A stretch of 64,000 nucleotides of DNA from Theocolax elegans (GCA_026168455.1 CM047431.1:9260943-9324942); one strand, 5' to 3'; positions 1 to 12,182 are shown, counted from the stretch's first letter. Numbers and translations: made by a program. Notes: generated from the sequence alone by a model not told the origin.

Positions 1-116
1 TGGCCCAGAAAAAATATGAAAAAATTCAGGAGAACTACTGGATACCTCTAAAACATATTCCCACAATTATAGCAATATTTATTTTTTTCATCTTCGATGT
101 CACAGAGAACCACCCA

Positions 117-140
117 TATATATATATATATATATATATG
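117..140. repeat. (TA)n microsatellite
   Basis: A run of alternating T and A in AT-rich DNA. The flanking 1-116 and 141-164 show nothing I recognise apart from a phrase near 148-172 of the kind seen at ends of insect transposons. Confidence 0.8.
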
Positions 141-164
141 TTACCTATGTTTCTGGATCACCTT

Positions 165-510
165 GTATATTGAAATATATAGTAAAAAAATTTGTGTAGC
201 AATAATCTTGCAAAAGTCTTTCCAGGCGGAGACTGTCTGAAGTCTGGCAACGAACACTCTGCCAGACTTTAAATTTTATTATCAATAAAATTCTTGGAAA
301 AGCACTAGACTCTTCCAAGACTTCATAGTGTTCTTTAATAAGTGTTGGAAAAAGTCTAGGAAGTCGCTGCTCTACGTTGATTCGTCTGCTTTACGCGGAA
401 TGACAACAGTTTTTAACCGGACTCCGAGGTAGCACCTTTTATAACCGGACTCCGAGGTAGCACCTTTTATAACCGGATTCCGAGGTAGCACCTTCTTATC
501 GGGGAACGAC
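165..510 (+). repeat. Short copy of the CAGGGTG-element arm, with 28-bp minisatellite
   Basis: This stretch repeats, in shortened form, sequence found at about 33,085-33,250, 34,600-34,890 and 42,806-43,110. Shared landmarks are AATAATCTTGCAAAAGTCT, the phrase about paired SAGACTTTTTCC-like runs, and at 413-496 three tandem copies of a 28-bp unit containing CCGGACTCCGAGGTAGCACC. The same unit is present four or more times near 42,990-43,100 and twice, decayed and inverted, near 32,800-32,865. It is therefore a member of the repeat family that forms the outer shell of the 32-47 kb nest. 511-850 holds no gene or repeat I can support. Confidence 0.75.
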
Positions 511-854
511 AATATGTAGGCGATTTTAGGATAAGATTACCAGTTATGCGATATGGTAGTCGTAATGAAGTTATTAAAAATTCACGCATGACAATAAATG
601 AATATCTTCGAGTAACAGATAATGACAATCATTTTACAGAATGGTTTTTTTTTTATGTTATTTAACGTCGCTCTATTTATGCTGCCAGGGCTAATCAGCG
701 ACGGAGGTGAACGGTGTGTCTGTAAACAAAGCACATGTAGTTGAAACAGTGGTGCTTGTGTCCATCGGAAGATATCATCGGTCACTGTAATTAGTCTAAT
801 AATTACAGTTTCCTGTCCTCCCGATGGAACCACCGCGATCCTCTTTACATCTTC

Positions 855-1088
855 GCGTCCCTAACGTTCCCTATAGTTCAGATGCCCGTGCCTCTCATGC
901 ACTGACAAATGCACGAAACGCACGCGCACCTGAACTGGCGTCACATTATAGTGACACGCCGAGCCACTGAGTCGCGGTGTTCGAAAAATGCACATGAAAA
1001 AATTTTCAGAGGTACACGTCTGGGAACGAACCCACAACCCTCGGTGTGAGAGTCGGGAGCTCTACCCATGAGCCACCGCGGCTCTCTA
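855..1088 (-). repeat. tRNA-derived SINE-like sequence
   Basis: On the minus strand 1088-1022 reads as a tRNA-like head: an A-box-like TGGCTCATGGGTAGAGC followed about 30 nt later by a B-box-like GGGTTCGTTCCC, with a 4-bp T-stem TGGG/CCCA closing the loop. The acceptor strands do not pair and the anticodon arm is irregular, so it is not a functional tRNA gene. Roughly 170 bp downstream (to about 855) may be the SINE body. No poly(A) tail or TSD was identified, so the 3' boundary is a guess. Confidence 0.5.
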
Positions 1089-1212
1089 CAGAATGGTTAA
1101 TAACCTTTAGAGGACGGGTATGGTCGATATTGCGACCACCCAACGAACGCAAACTCTTTGGCAGCTTTAACGTGAAATGGATGTGCTCAATAACAGAAAA
1201 ATAGTAATAAAA

Positions 1213-1495
1213 GTTTTGAAGGTATCTTTGACCATAAAAATCATTTCAAAGTCAAATTTTTTTTGCTATGTAAGCTTCAAAATAAGTATATATGTATATA
1301 TGTATAAAAAAATCCTGAATAGGTCTTTGACCTTGAAAATTATCATTTCAAGGTCAAATACATATTTTTTAGTATTTTAGCTTCAAAGAGTGGATATTTA
1401 TGTTGTATGATGCGCTGAGTTTGAAAAAAATAGTGAAAAAATTCCTGAAAGGATTCTTGACCTTGAAAAATGCTACTTTGGAGTCAAAATTTTTT
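1213..1495. repeat. Three diverged ~120-bp units each with a TGACCTTGA/TCAAGGTCA hairpin
   Basis: Three spaced units (1228-1257, 1327-1359, 1458-1493) each carry an inverted pair built on TTTGACCTTGAAA and TTTCAAGGTCAAA. The middle unit is a perfect 13-bp inverted repeat around a 7-nt loop. The motif TCAAGGTCA is the consensus bound by ERR/FTZ-F1 type nuclear receptors (established knowledge), but here it may simply reflect the palindrome. The short ORF that overlaps it has no protein-like features. Confidence 0.45.
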
Positions 1496-1593
1496 TCCTG
1501 AAATTGCTTATGTCCACATTGTTTCATGCGCTAATCACTTTTTGAGGTTAGAATAACTTTTAAATAAATTATTTTTTGCACCTTGTAACGGGG

Positions 1594-2690
1594 TAAGTGC
1601 TGGGGAATGTAAGGCCCCGGTTAGGCCTAATCTGTCCCAACTTACCAACCTAAGTATACAGTCCCACGGAATCACTTTGATTCCCGTGCAATGCCGTTAA
1701 CAACGCCAAACACTTCGTTTAGCTTTAATACCGTGTATTATGCCCTGTGCCCAAAATTTTCAACTAGAGTATACGCCGGAGAGGGCGGTATTCGTTGGAG
1801 AGGACTATCACCGGGAAGAAATATTATTAACAAGCGAGATACTGTGTTAGTCGGTGAGAAAGATAATCTCGCCGAGTCAATTTATTAAATAAACAAACAA
1901 TTATCAACAAATTGAACAATAACAATTGAGGGGGAGTCGTACCGTTGATTACCCGTAAGGTCAGCAGAAAACAATCCGTTAAAAACTGTTAGCGGTCGAG
2001 TTATAAGCAACCGATCCGGGAATGATCGGTTGCTTAACCTGCTGGCTGTGATGTCACGCCATGTGACGTATATAGCTCTGACATAGAAGCTGCCTACGTC
2101 ACGCGCGCCTTCTCTCGCGGATTTGTCGCGCGGGAGAAAGAGGAGAATACTCCCTCACCTAGACAGTACCAAGAACTCGGGAAAATATCAACGAGACACG
2201 CGGGTCCAACGTGGTGCACTACTCACCTTTATATTCACGAGACACCGCTCAAAATACGTTGGCCGCGCTGAATCTCTCCGTCTATCTCTCTTTCTCTCTC
2301 ACTCCTCTGGGCGAACTGGCCCCGATCTTGCGCCCTCTCCGTCGACGAAATCTGGAGTGGTGGAGGCGTACGGCTTTGCTCGGTGTGTTGGATCGTGTTG
2401 GGGAAGCCTGTCCGCACCCACACCGTATCACTCACACTCATACTTCTCCGATAAACACGATAAAAAGATCGGTATCTCGGCCTGTATCTCCACATCGTGC
2501 GCGCGCTATCTCGGTACTTTCAGGTGGGCGTACACGATTCTCGTGCGTTCGTGCGCGCGCCGCGCTGTATTTTCTGTTTTCTGGATAACATTTCCAGTCT
2601 GTACCCAAAATTTGGTGCGTTTTAAAATTTTGATCCTATCAGTTGACGTAAAATGTTTCATATATATATATATATATATGTAAGGAAAAC
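1594..2690 (+). other. GC-richer, LTR-like non-coding stretch
   Basis: The segment begins TGTAACGGGG, resembling the TGTAACGG starts of the LTRs at 24,110 and 24,952. It contains a TATA-like GTATATAG near 2068 and a hairpin at about 2021-2045. It ends in an AT microsatellite at 2660-2679. I could not find a matching CCGTTACA end or a second copy. Open frames of 186 and 125 codons in it look like chance ORFs in CpG-rich DNA. It may be a truncated LTR or leader of the gypsy element that follows. Confidence 0.25.
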
Positions 2691-3013
2691 ATCCTTAGTC
2701 TATTTGAATTGCGCGCGTGTAGGTCGGTAAATCAGATCTTTTAATATACCGACAGGTAAAATTTGCAGATAAGAATTGGCACGTGTCAATCAGTACGGTT
2801 AATAAAGATATACCGAAAACAATGAATAAAACTTTATAAAAGTAATCTACAGACAACCTTGTGAATAATAACATTGAATGTTGTTTCTTTGTTATTTACA
2901 GGTAAATAAACATTATTTATTAAATATGTAATTATATTTTGTATAAAATAATAAAGTTCTTTGTTATTTACAGAGAAACAATTCATGTATTATTCTAACC
3001 TATAACCTATGAA

Positions 3014-3790
3014 CATGGAAAATCCAACATATTATGTATAACCAGACTCACCACGCCAGACGGTCGTGTGTATAGAATTCCACACGATTACATGAATGCA
3101 ATCTACCACGAGGAGCTCGCTAAAACGCCTACGTTTAATAAGGTAAAGAAAGCATTAAAACAAAGACACCAAATGAGACAAGTATAGATTACTTTAACTA
3201 AAGAATTAAAAAATACTTATTTTGATAAAGAAGGAAATGTACAATTTAACGATGAATATTTAGAAGAATTGATTGAAAACAAAGATACTAGTGACGTGAC
3301 TGCGAATGCAGCAGAAATACCATTAGTACAACTATTACAGAAATTACTTGAAAAAAGCGAAGAAAAATCGGAAAAAATAAACATTGGAAAATTAGCTAAA
3401 GAATTTACAATTGAAAAATTTGATGGTAAAAATTCGAATGCGAATCAATGGATGATTGAATTTGAAAAAGAATGTGAACGGTTTTATTTAAACATTGATA
3501 ACAAAAAAATTGAAATTTTAAAATCTTTTATGGAAAAGGTGGCCGCAGATTGGTATAGTTGTACACTTCTCAAGTTTACAATTGAAGCAAATTGGGAAGA
3601 GTGGAAACAAAATTTTTGTAATACATTTGCCAGTAAAGGATGGTCTCAAATAAAATATGCATTAGCATTTAAATATCAGACAGGTTCATTGTTAGAATAC
3701 TCTATAAAAAAAGAAAAAATTTTATTGCTAGTAAAGTCAAACAAGTAAATAATTTATCTTTAGACGTAGAACTAAGTGATGAAAATCTAA
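3014..3790 (+). pseudogene. gag: Ty3/gypsy-type gag, decayed
   Basis: A Gag-like polypeptide can be followed from an ATG at 3014 with an early stop, a second stop near 3186, and then a clear ORF at 3269-3748 of 159 codons. The ORF contains a capsid-like region (an NQWMIEFEKECERF segment, then a WYSCTLLKF segment and WEEWKQNFCNTFASKGW), which resembles the retrotransposon gag domain of insect Ty3 elements. No zinc knuckle was seen before the frame is lost near 3748. Its neighbour downstream is the protease of the same element. Broken by stops and at least one frameshift. Confidence 0.7.
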
Positions 3791-3795
3791 AAAAC

Positions 3796-4088
3796 TAATA
3801 ATACCACCATTGATTGAACTCCCAATAAAATTAAATGATATTTTAAAAATATCTATCTATGATCCAGGATCAAATGTTACATTAAGCAATTTAAAATTAC
3901 TAAATTTAAAATCTACAAATAATGATATAAAGAAAGAAAAAACAAATTTGAGAACAATTAATGGTGGGTATAAAACCGATGGATTAATAGAAATAACAGT
4001 AAAGATTCTAAATATAGAGGATCACATGATTGTGTTCATAATTAACAATAAAAATTTCAAACATGATTTTTTAATAGGATTAGATTGA
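3796..4088 (+). pseudogene. Ty3/gypsy retroviral-type aspartic protease
   Basis: The ORF carries the expected aspartic protease signature as YDPGSNVTL (D-x-G-S, with P in place of the usual T/S) near codon 20 and ends with a FLIGLD motif that corresponds to the conserved hydrophobic-hydrophobic-G segment of retropepsins. It directly precedes the reverse transcriptase linker. The frame stops at 4086-4088 where a W codon would be expected (TGA), suggesting a point nonsense mutation rather than the natural end. Confidence 0.7.
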
Positions 4089-5608
4089 GTAAAGAAATAC
4101 AGACTGATACAAAATGAAAAATTAGAGATAGAACAAAAAGATTCCAAATCTAATGATATAATAAATGAGTATCAAATCAATTTTAATGAACACATCGAAA
4201 TAAGCACCTTCAACGTTTCGACAAACCACTTAAAACGTGATGAAGAAAAAATAATAAAGAATCTAATAGACCAATATAAAAATATATTTGCAAAAGATAA
4301 ATATGATATAGGTACTGTAAAAGATTACGAAGCTAGAATAGATTTGACAATAGATAAATACTGTAGTAAAAGACCATATAAATGTACAATCGAAGATAAA
4401 AAAGAAATAGAAGAACAAATTTCACAATTACTTAAAAGAAACCTAACAGAAGAATCATACAGCCCATTTGCTGCTCCAGTAACGTTAGCTTATAAAAGAG
4501 ATAAAAATAAAAAATCTAGATTATGCATAGATTTTAGAGATTTGAATAAAATCATAATTCCTCAATCACAACCGTTTCCACTGATTAAAGACCTAGTAAT
4601 AAAGACAAGAAATTGCAGTTTTTTTTTCAAAACTAGATATAAATTCAGCATTTTGGTTTATCCCTTTACGAATTGAAGACAGAAGAAAAACAGGCTTTGT
4701 GACCCAAGAAGGTCATTTTCAATGGACCTGTTTACCATTTGGTTTAAAAACATCACCAGCTATCTTCCAAAAAATTTAAGCAATATAATAAGAAAAAATA
4801 ATTTATCAATTTACAGTCAATTACATAGACAATAAAAATTTCAAACATGATTTTTTAATAGGATTAGATTGAGTAAAGAAATACAGACTGATACAAATGA
4901 AAAATTAGAGATAGAACAAAAAGATTCCAAATCTAATGATATAATAAATGAGTATCAAATCAATTTTAATGAACACATCGAAATAAGCACCTTCAACGTT
5001 TCGACAAACCACTTAAAACGTGATGAGAAAAAATAATAAAGAATCTAATAGACCAATATAAAAATATATTTGCAAAAGATAAATATGATATAGGTACTGT
5101 AAAAGATTACGAAGCTAGAATAGATTTGACAATAGATAAATACTGTAGTAAAAGACCATATAAATGTACAATCGAAGATAAAAAAGAAATAGAAGAACAA
5201 ATTTCACAATTACTTAAAAGAAACCTAACAGAAGAATCATACAGCCCATTTGCTGCTCCAGTAACGTTAGCTTATAAAAGAGATAAAAATAAAAAATCTA
5301 GATTATGCATAGATTTTAGAGATTTGAATAAAATCATAATTCCTCAATCACAACCGTTTCCACTGATTAAAGACCTAGTAATAAAGACAAGAAATTGCAG
5401 TTTTTTTTTCAAAACTAGATATAAATTCAGCATTTTGGTTTATCCCTTTACGAATTGAAGACAGAAGAAAAACAGGCTTTGTGACCCAAGAAGGTCATTT
5501 TCAATGGACCTGTTTACCATTTGGTTTAAAAACATCACCAGCTATCTTCCAAAAAATTTTAAGCAATATAATAAGAAAAAATAATTTATCAAATTTTACA
5601 GTCAATTA
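4045..5608 (+). repeat. 782-bp tandem duplication inside the gypsy pol gene
   Basis: 4045-4826 and 4827-5608 are near-identical direct repeats; the two 110-codon RT ORFs in them start exactly 782 bp apart (4344 and 5126) and encode the same peptide. The first copy breaks off within the RT active site just after YID and restarts upstream in the protease tail. The differences I noticed between copies are single-base indels in A or T runs, not substitutions, so the duplication is either recent or partly an assembly product. Confidence 0.9.
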
Positions 5609-5765
5609 CATAGATGACATATTAATATTTTCAAAATTTTTCAAAGAACATGTAGACCATCTATCAAAACTATTAGATGCAATTATGAAGGAAGGATTCC
5701 GATTGAAACTGTCAAAGTGCACATTTGCACTGGACTCTGTGCAATACTTAGGATATATAATTTAA
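5040..5765 (+). pseudogene. pol: Ty3/gypsy reverse transcriptase (second, longer copy)
   Basis: The palm and fingers of a Ty3-type RT are visible in two frames: 5126-5458 contains the fingers motif SRLCIDFRDLNKII, and 5481-5765 contains GHFQWTCLPFGLKTSPAIFQ followed by the catalytic YIDDILIFS box and the thumb-proximal KLSKCTF...YLGYII. A frameshift at about 5430, in or next to a T8 run, separates the two. A TAA then cuts the connection domain at 5763. The upstream duplicate (4089-4826) lacks the YIDD box. Confidence 0.9.
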
Positions 5766-6476
5766 CATAACTCAATTTCTCCGATAAAAGATAATTTAAT
5801 TTCCATAAGAAACTTTCCGGTCCCAGAAAATAAAAAAAATGTTCAACAATTTCTAGGAAAAATCAACTTTTATAACGAATATGTACCAAAAACTTCTCTA
5901 ATTTTAGAACCGCTGCATAACTTATTAAGAAAAAATCAAAAATTTGTTTGGTCAGAAGAATGTCAAGAAGCCTTTGAATACATGAAAAATTTCCTTTGCA
6001 CTCAACCAGTATTAACTATATTTGATCCAGACTTACCAATACACATATACACAGGTGCAAGTTTAAAAGGTATAGGTGCAGTATTAAAACAAGCACATTT
6101 AAACGATAATCCAATAACTGAAAAACCAGTAGCATACTTTTCAAAAAAACTGAATGAATCACAAAAAAGAAAAAAAGCAATTTACTTAGAATGTATAGCA
6201 GTAAAAGAAACAGTAAAGTATTGGCAACACTGGCTTATAGGCAAACATTTTAAAGTATTTTCAGACCATAAACCATTAGAAAAAATGAATATAAAAGCGA
6301 GAACAGATGAAGAGCTAGGCGATCTTACCTATTATTTATCACAGTTTGATTTCGAAATAATATACCGTCCAGGTAAAGATAATTTAGAAGCAGACTGCTT
6401 AAGCAGAAATCCAGTATTAGAGTCTGAAGAAGACGAAGAGGATAAATTGAAGATTGTAAACTTAATTAGTTTATAA
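5766..6476 (+). pseudogene. pol: Ty3/gypsy connection and RNase H domain
   Basis: After the RT, the connection region continues and from 5982 an ORF of 164 codons encodes the RNase H fold: HIYTGASLKGIGAVL, then LECIAVKETVKYWQHWLIG, then VFSDHKPLE, then FDFEIIYRPGKDNLEADCLSR. The first catalytic aspartate, normally in a TDAS motif, is glycine here (TGAS), so the enzyme would be inactive even if the frame were whole. The other acidic residues (E of LE, D of SDH) are present. Confidence 0.9.
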
Positions 6477-6479
6477 GAT

Positions 6480-7606
6480 ATTTTAGAGAATCAAAAGAAA
6501 AATAAAGAGATAGAATCCAACAAAGACAAACTAAAGTATAAAAATAATTTGTATTATAAAAAATCAAGAAACAAAGATAAAATTTTCTTATCAGAAGAAT
6601 TTAGTAAACAATTAAAAAAGACACGCATAAGAAATTTTGTCATATTGGAATAAACCAAATGAAAAATAAGATACTGCCGTATTATACAGCAACAAATATA
6701 TCAGAAAATATAAAGAAAGCCTGTAGATGTTGCGAAGTATGTATACAAAATAAGTCAAGAAGGCAAGACAAAATTGGGTTAATGTCACACCTTGGCCCCG
6801 CAAAAAAACCTTTTGAAATAGTCTCTATCGATACAATAGGTGGATTCGGTGGCTTAAGATCTACAAAAAAATATTTACATCTCTTAGTAGATCACTTTAC
6901 AAGATATGCTTGCATATTGACATCAAAAACACAAAATGCAAATGATTTCATTAAATTAACAGAAAATGTACTGCGAGACTATAATATTCAAATACTTCTA
7001 ACAGATCAATATCCAGGTATAAATTCTAAAGAATTCAAAAATTTCTGAGAAGAAAAGGGGGTTACAATGATCTTTACAGGAGTTAATGCACCATTTTCGA
7101 ACGGTCTAAACGAAAGACTTAACCAAACTTTAGTAAATAAAATATGATGTGCGATAAACGAAGAAAAAAAGAAGTGTGGATGGACAACTATAGCAAGAAA
7201 TTGCATAAACCAATACAATGAGACCGAGCACACGGTAACAAAATTTAGTCCGAAATATTTATTAAATGGTGAAGATACATCAGCACTACCAAATGAACTA
7301 AAAAAGAATAGAGATTATAATCAACTGGAAAACGATAGAGAAACTGCATTTATAAACAATATAAAATACCATGAATTTAATAAGAAATTATATGACAAAA
7401 ATAGAAAAGAACACGAATTTATGTTAGGAGATTTAGTATACATTCAAAATAGTAACCGAATGAACCGAAAAAAATTGGATATGCTAAGAATCGGGCAATA
7501 CAAGATTTTAAAGAAGATATCAAAATCAATGTATGAAGTTAATACAGGACACAAAAGGTTAGAATCAAATTTATTCCATATTTCAAAATTAACTCCATCT
7601 CCTTAA
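6480..7606 (+). pseudogene. pol: Ty3/gypsy integrase
   Basis: The segment holds a degenerate HHCC finger (CRCCEVCIQNKSRR at about 6720-6760), the catalytic core with first Asp in DTIGGFGG, second Asp in LLTDQYPG, and the Glu in NGLNERLNQT, then a chromodomain-less C-terminal barrel ending at 7606 (GQYKILKKISKSMYEVN). Internal TGA codons at 7026 and 7145 and an earlier frame change break it. All parts are collinear with the upstream RNase H, so this is one decayed gypsy provirus-like element. Confidence 0.88.
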
Positions 7607-8520
7607 CTCAAAGGTGGTAACTACTAAGTACTATTTTATAATATTCTATATTATTTTGTAATTATTATTAGTTATACCAAATTTTTGTACCAAAAATGTG
7701 TCCAGGAGTATACCAAAGTTAGGATAAGTTCCCATTCCCGGAGGTCAAGTACTCTCCTTGTTAGATAGAGTAATTTTTAATCATTAGTCTTTCCCGCGCC
7801 TACACGAAAATACATTTAAAACGGCGGCACGCAAGGTTTTTTGCAACATAGTGAATGAAATCGAGGGATTCGTCGCGATATCTTGCGTCAATGTAAATTG
7901 TCGCGAAGTATTATTTTAAGAAGTTTCTCGATGCCTGTTTGCCCGTTTACAATTCGGGGAAAACTTGTTGAAAAACAAGTCCCTGAAGTGTATAAAAAAG
8001 GGGCAAGCAGCGGTCGAGCTCTTGGGAGAGGTAGTGACGTAGAGTGCCAAAAAGTAAGACCTTTTTCTATTGGCCCTTGTTGAAACAAAGGGCCAATTGA
8101 AAGGCTCGATATCGAGATGATCGGGAAGGCGGCGAAATCGGTTATGCCGCCGATTCAGTACCTAGCGGAGAGCGATCGCGCGCGGATGTGCAGAGCCGAC
8201 TCGTGTGTGTGTGTGGACAGCCGACAACCGACCCAAGGAGCTGAAGAGACCTCCTGTAGGAGTGACACGCATCGTCTTGGGGTTGAGACGAGGGCGTACT
8301 TCTAGAAGCGGCGGCTACAGGGCGAGAGTGAGGCGAGAGCGACAGTGAGATCGTCCCGCGAGATCGTCCACAACCAGGGTAAGGAAAAGTGCCGTAAGTA
8401 TTTAAAATAATTATACACGGGAGAACGGAAACATTTTCTTATAGGGAAAATACCGTGTTATAATCTTAACATGTTATAAAAATAGCAACTTACGCGATTG
8501 CTGATCTCTTGACGAGAATA
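7607..8520 (+). other. Possible 3' LTR / flank of the gypsy element
   Basis: Non-coding. A purine-rich AAAGGTGGTAA just after the pol stop (7611-7621) could be a polypurine tract. A GC-richer core (7780-8390) contains a 10-bp hairpin at 8069-8094 (TTGGCCCTT/AAGGGCCAA) and splice-donor-like GTAAGG and GTAAGT. I could not match it to a 5' copy upstream of gag, so LTR identity is unproven. Confidence 0.3.
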
Positions 8521-9494
8521 TAGATTGCTCTGTCCTTACTTGCTTTACCGATGTCAATAGTAGGTAGTAACAAAAAATCTATATTTATATAATAATTCCT
8601 TCCATTACACACGATGTCATTTACTAGCGATTATGCACTAATCTTTGTTTTTATGAATTGCGGCGATGCAAGATTTTACCAAATTCATTATAATACATCG
8701 TAGAACGGCGCTCTGATGAGATTATGTTACAAAAATCATATAAGAGTGTCAAAAGTAGCAAAATAATAAATGATTTGCAGATTATCTATCAATATTATCA
8801 GTTCAATTGTCACGTGAAGAGGACGCTGCTTGTGCATACAAAATAAAGAATCAGTACTATGAGTACTGAAATTATAAATACATCGAAATATCAATACATT
8901 CTACTTTATCTTATAATTATTATTCTGTTATATACAGAACTACTAAAGACTGATAATTTTACAATAATAATATATTAACCTAAAGAGGTAGCGCCCATCA
9001 AATTATTTTGAAAAGTTATGAAATAATAAATAAGTCTCAATTACAAATCAATGGTCCTAATAGGTTTACCTAAGTTTATGCTACTACTAAGCAGGTGAAA
9101 AAATGTCACAAAGGTCAAAAGTGTCGTTATGACATATATTATCAAATCATATCAATTGCAAAAAATAAGCAATTAACAAAAAAAAAATCATACCTCAGGT
9201 TTCTCGTTAAATCATATTAAATTTGTCATATTGATTAAAACTAGATATGAAAACATATCTAGTCGGTTTAAATGAGCTGAGCGTACTACAAACATAAACA
9301 AAGCGACGTGCGAATTTAAATACAGCTGATCCGTACATACCAATATCAACATAATAATATAAACAAATTATCGTCAAGTCTTGTGTTTTAAGTTTCTTAG
9401 AATTGGGAAGTAGCATCTATATAACATCTGTAAATATTCTTTTTTGTTTATACTGAATTTATTATAAAAATAATACGTGTTCAATTTCACTTCT
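8521..9494. other. AT-rich DNA without recognisable feature
   Basis: No ORF with protein-like features, no repeat I could match elsewhere in the window. Confidence 0.5.
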
Positions 9495-9750
9495 ATTTGC
9501 TAATATTGTGATAGATGATTTGGAAAGAAATTATCTACAAAAATTAAGTGATCAACATAATTGTGTTCCATTGTTTCATTCTCAACAAAGTCAGTTTTAT
9601 AATTATTACTCAATTCAAAGGTAAACTATAGATTTTCTAGAAATTGGATCATCAACATATCTGTAATAAAACAAAGATACACAATTGTGTTGATAACTTA
9701 ATTTTTGTAGACAATCTCTTTCCAAATCATCCATCACAATATCAGCAAAT
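9495..9750. repeat. Small foldback, 71-bp arms
   Basis: 9495-9565 and 9680-9750 are inverted copies with a few mismatches (ATTTGCTAATATTGTGAT at the left tip, ATCACAATATCAGCAAAT at the right tip) around a spacer of about 114 bp. This is MITE/foldback architecture. No TSD is evident. Confidence 0.75.
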
Positions 9751-10900
9751 AGCGATGAAATTGGCGAATCCATTCGCTTCCACGACTGGGGGAGTGACGC
9801 TTACTTACTCGACAAAAAGATATTCCAATGAAAAAAATGTAAAGTTGAACTTCCCCTTCCACATGCATTCGGCCGCTACAATCAATTTACGGGAGGCGTA
9901 GATTTACATGATAACCACTGTAACAATGTTACACCAAGCATTAGATCCAAGAAATGAACTTGGATAGTTTTGATTCGATTGGTCCAAGCAAGTATCACAA
10001 ATGCAACAGGGATTTCAAATCGTGTCAATGAAAGAAAAAAAGGGACATTAGACTTTGCTCTAGCTTTATCATTACCTTGATAATCGCCAGTCATCATCTC
10101 AAAAAAGTCACGAAAAAATACATATTGAAAAGAAAAAAGTATGCTTAACTAATTCATGCACAATCAGAACAAACATTTGGTGTCAAGAATGTGATAAGTT
10201 TTTTTTCAAACATGCTTTCAAAAAAATCACTAAATCTAGAAACCCTTTTTATCTTTTCAAATTATTTTTTTATTCCGAATAAATAAATCACTACAATAAA
10301 AAAATATATGAAAAAAATAACAAAATAAAAAATAAAAACAAAAAAAGCAAAAGAAAAAACAAAAAAATAGTTTTAAAATCAAAAAAGTTGATAAGAAATT
10401 AAAAAAAAACGATTCTTTCCATTTTTTTATAATTGATCATGTTCGAAAAAAAGTAACTTATTTATTTTTTTTTTGGCTCTCTGACAGTTAATTGCTTATT
10501 ATTTCATCCAGGTTGACTATGGAAAAAAATGAAAAATTTAAGTCTTACTTTTAAAGCCGCCAGTTTTAGAGAAAAAATTGTTGACAAAAGAAACAGCCAC
10601 ATTTGGAAATTTTCCGAGCTTCCCGTTAAAAATTTTCTGCTCAAAGTTTCAAAAAAAAGATGTCTTTCCGGGAGTCAACATTATCAATAAAAAATGCTTA
10701 AAATTCATCAAAAAATGCATTAGAATTTTTTCAGAGTGTATCTTAAATTTTTTTAAATTTATGAAAAATTTAAATATAAAAATTTTCAAAATTGTCTCCA
10801 AAAATTCTGCAAAAATTCTATTGTATTCTTTGATGAATTCTAAGCACTTTTTGTAATTATCATTTTTTTCGAAAAGCTTATAGTTTTTTAATTAAAGCGT
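9751..10900. other. Low-complexity A/T-rich DNA with piggyBac-end-like tail
   Basis: 10,090-10,560 is dominated by A and T runs. From about 10,640 to 10,860 the text (AATTCATCAAAAAATGC, TCTCCAAAAATTCTG, TTGATGAATTCTAAGC) echoes the long inverted repeats of the piggyBac element at 47.3-50.5 kb, so it may be a remnant of a related end. No coding capacity. Confidence 0.35.
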
Positions 10901-11179
10901 CCTAAACATGATGATTGAAAATTATTGTTTCGGACGCCATTTTGGATCATTAAGGTATGTAACGTACGATCCAAGATCATGTTGGATCTTCGTATACCGC
11001 GCAATACTTCAATTATCGCAGCAAAACCATTCGCGATGGCGCAATAAATAACTGAGCGTCATATTGCATCCGGTCCGATCAACAACAAACATCGTTGACG
11101 TCGCGCTGACCGCGCAGCCTTCGCGGAAAGTTACTCGGACGCGATCCGTCCAATAAACTATGGATACTTGTTGCTAGGC

Positions 11180-11400
11180 CAATATTGCAACCATAGCACC
11201 GACCAGACAGTCGTAGAACAGATCCATCGCCCACACGAGGCGGACGCAGAGAAGAACCGACGCCCCGACCAGGCAGTCGTAGAACAGACCCATCGCCCAC
11301 ACGAGGCGGACAGAGAACAAAACCATCGCCCTGACCAGGCGGCCACACAAGAGAACAGAATCAGCGTCCAGACCAGACGGGACAGAATAGATTCAACGCA
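11180..11400. repeat. 66-bp tandem repeat (about 2.5 copies) with 22-residue open frame
   Basis: Units starting GACCAG at about 11,201, 11,267 and 11,333 repeat with a 66-bp period that shortens in the last copy. Because 66 is divisible by 3, both strands stay open (88 codons plus, 117 codons minus). The plus-strand frame gives a hydrophilic Q/E/R/H-rich 22-residue repeat. The block is GC-rich relative to its surroundings and could be LTR or leader DNA of an unidentified element. Confidence 0.5.
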
Positions 11401-11464
11401 CAAACGAAGCGATCGAACAGAGGAGATCCGTTGACGCCCCACGGTCGACGCACGAACAGACAAG

Positions 11465-11516
11465 CTCGTACACACATACACACACACGCACACACATACA
11501 CACACACGCACACAGA
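11465..11516. repeat. (CA)n microsatellite
   Basis: Interrupted CA repeat. A short (AT)n follows at 11,658-11,675. Confidence 0.85.
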
Positions 11517-12182
11517 GGCCTTTCTTCTAAATTAGGAAGAATAAAAGACAGTAAAGGAACTTTATCTTTTTCATTCAACCCGATCCTCCAATCGTGCCTA
11601 CCAGCTTCGGTTGGTGGCAAACCGCAACCTGAATCCCACACAATCTCAGGTTAAAATATATATATATATATATATTTATATTTTAGATTTAGTAAATAAA
11701 ACTACCGAGAAATTATTCAAAAGGAAAATGTACAAAAGAACCAGTTTTATTATATAATGGTCACGAATTCAATACAATTCAAAGTATCGAATTCATTTTT
11801 TTTAATTAACATCTAATTACTCACTATCAATTCTACGTCCATGCTTGCAAGGGTATTATAATTTCAAGAAACGAATTTTTACTAAACCCAATAATATGCT
11901 TACTACTATAAAAATATGTAGAAAGCCGAAAAAAAATTCGACAAAAAAACTTGCGATGAGACGTCGTTGTAATGAAATAAAAGAATATTCGAAATAATAT
12001 TTCATTGAACATGTTAAATTTATTTGAGTCTAAAATTGTGTATTGTGTTTACATCTAGAACCGTATTCAGTCAAAGCCACGTTATCCGTTTATTTACATT
12101 ATCGTGCGAGGATGTATGCAAACATCTATGTACCTATATAAATAATTATGAGTGTGTTAGTTGCTTTCCGCCGATCCCGGGT

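Noticed and set aside
2123..2683. 186-codon ORF
   Set aside because: CpG-rich low-information peptide ending in a (TA)n-encoded YIYIY run, overlapped by ORFs on both strands; looks like LTR or leader DNA.
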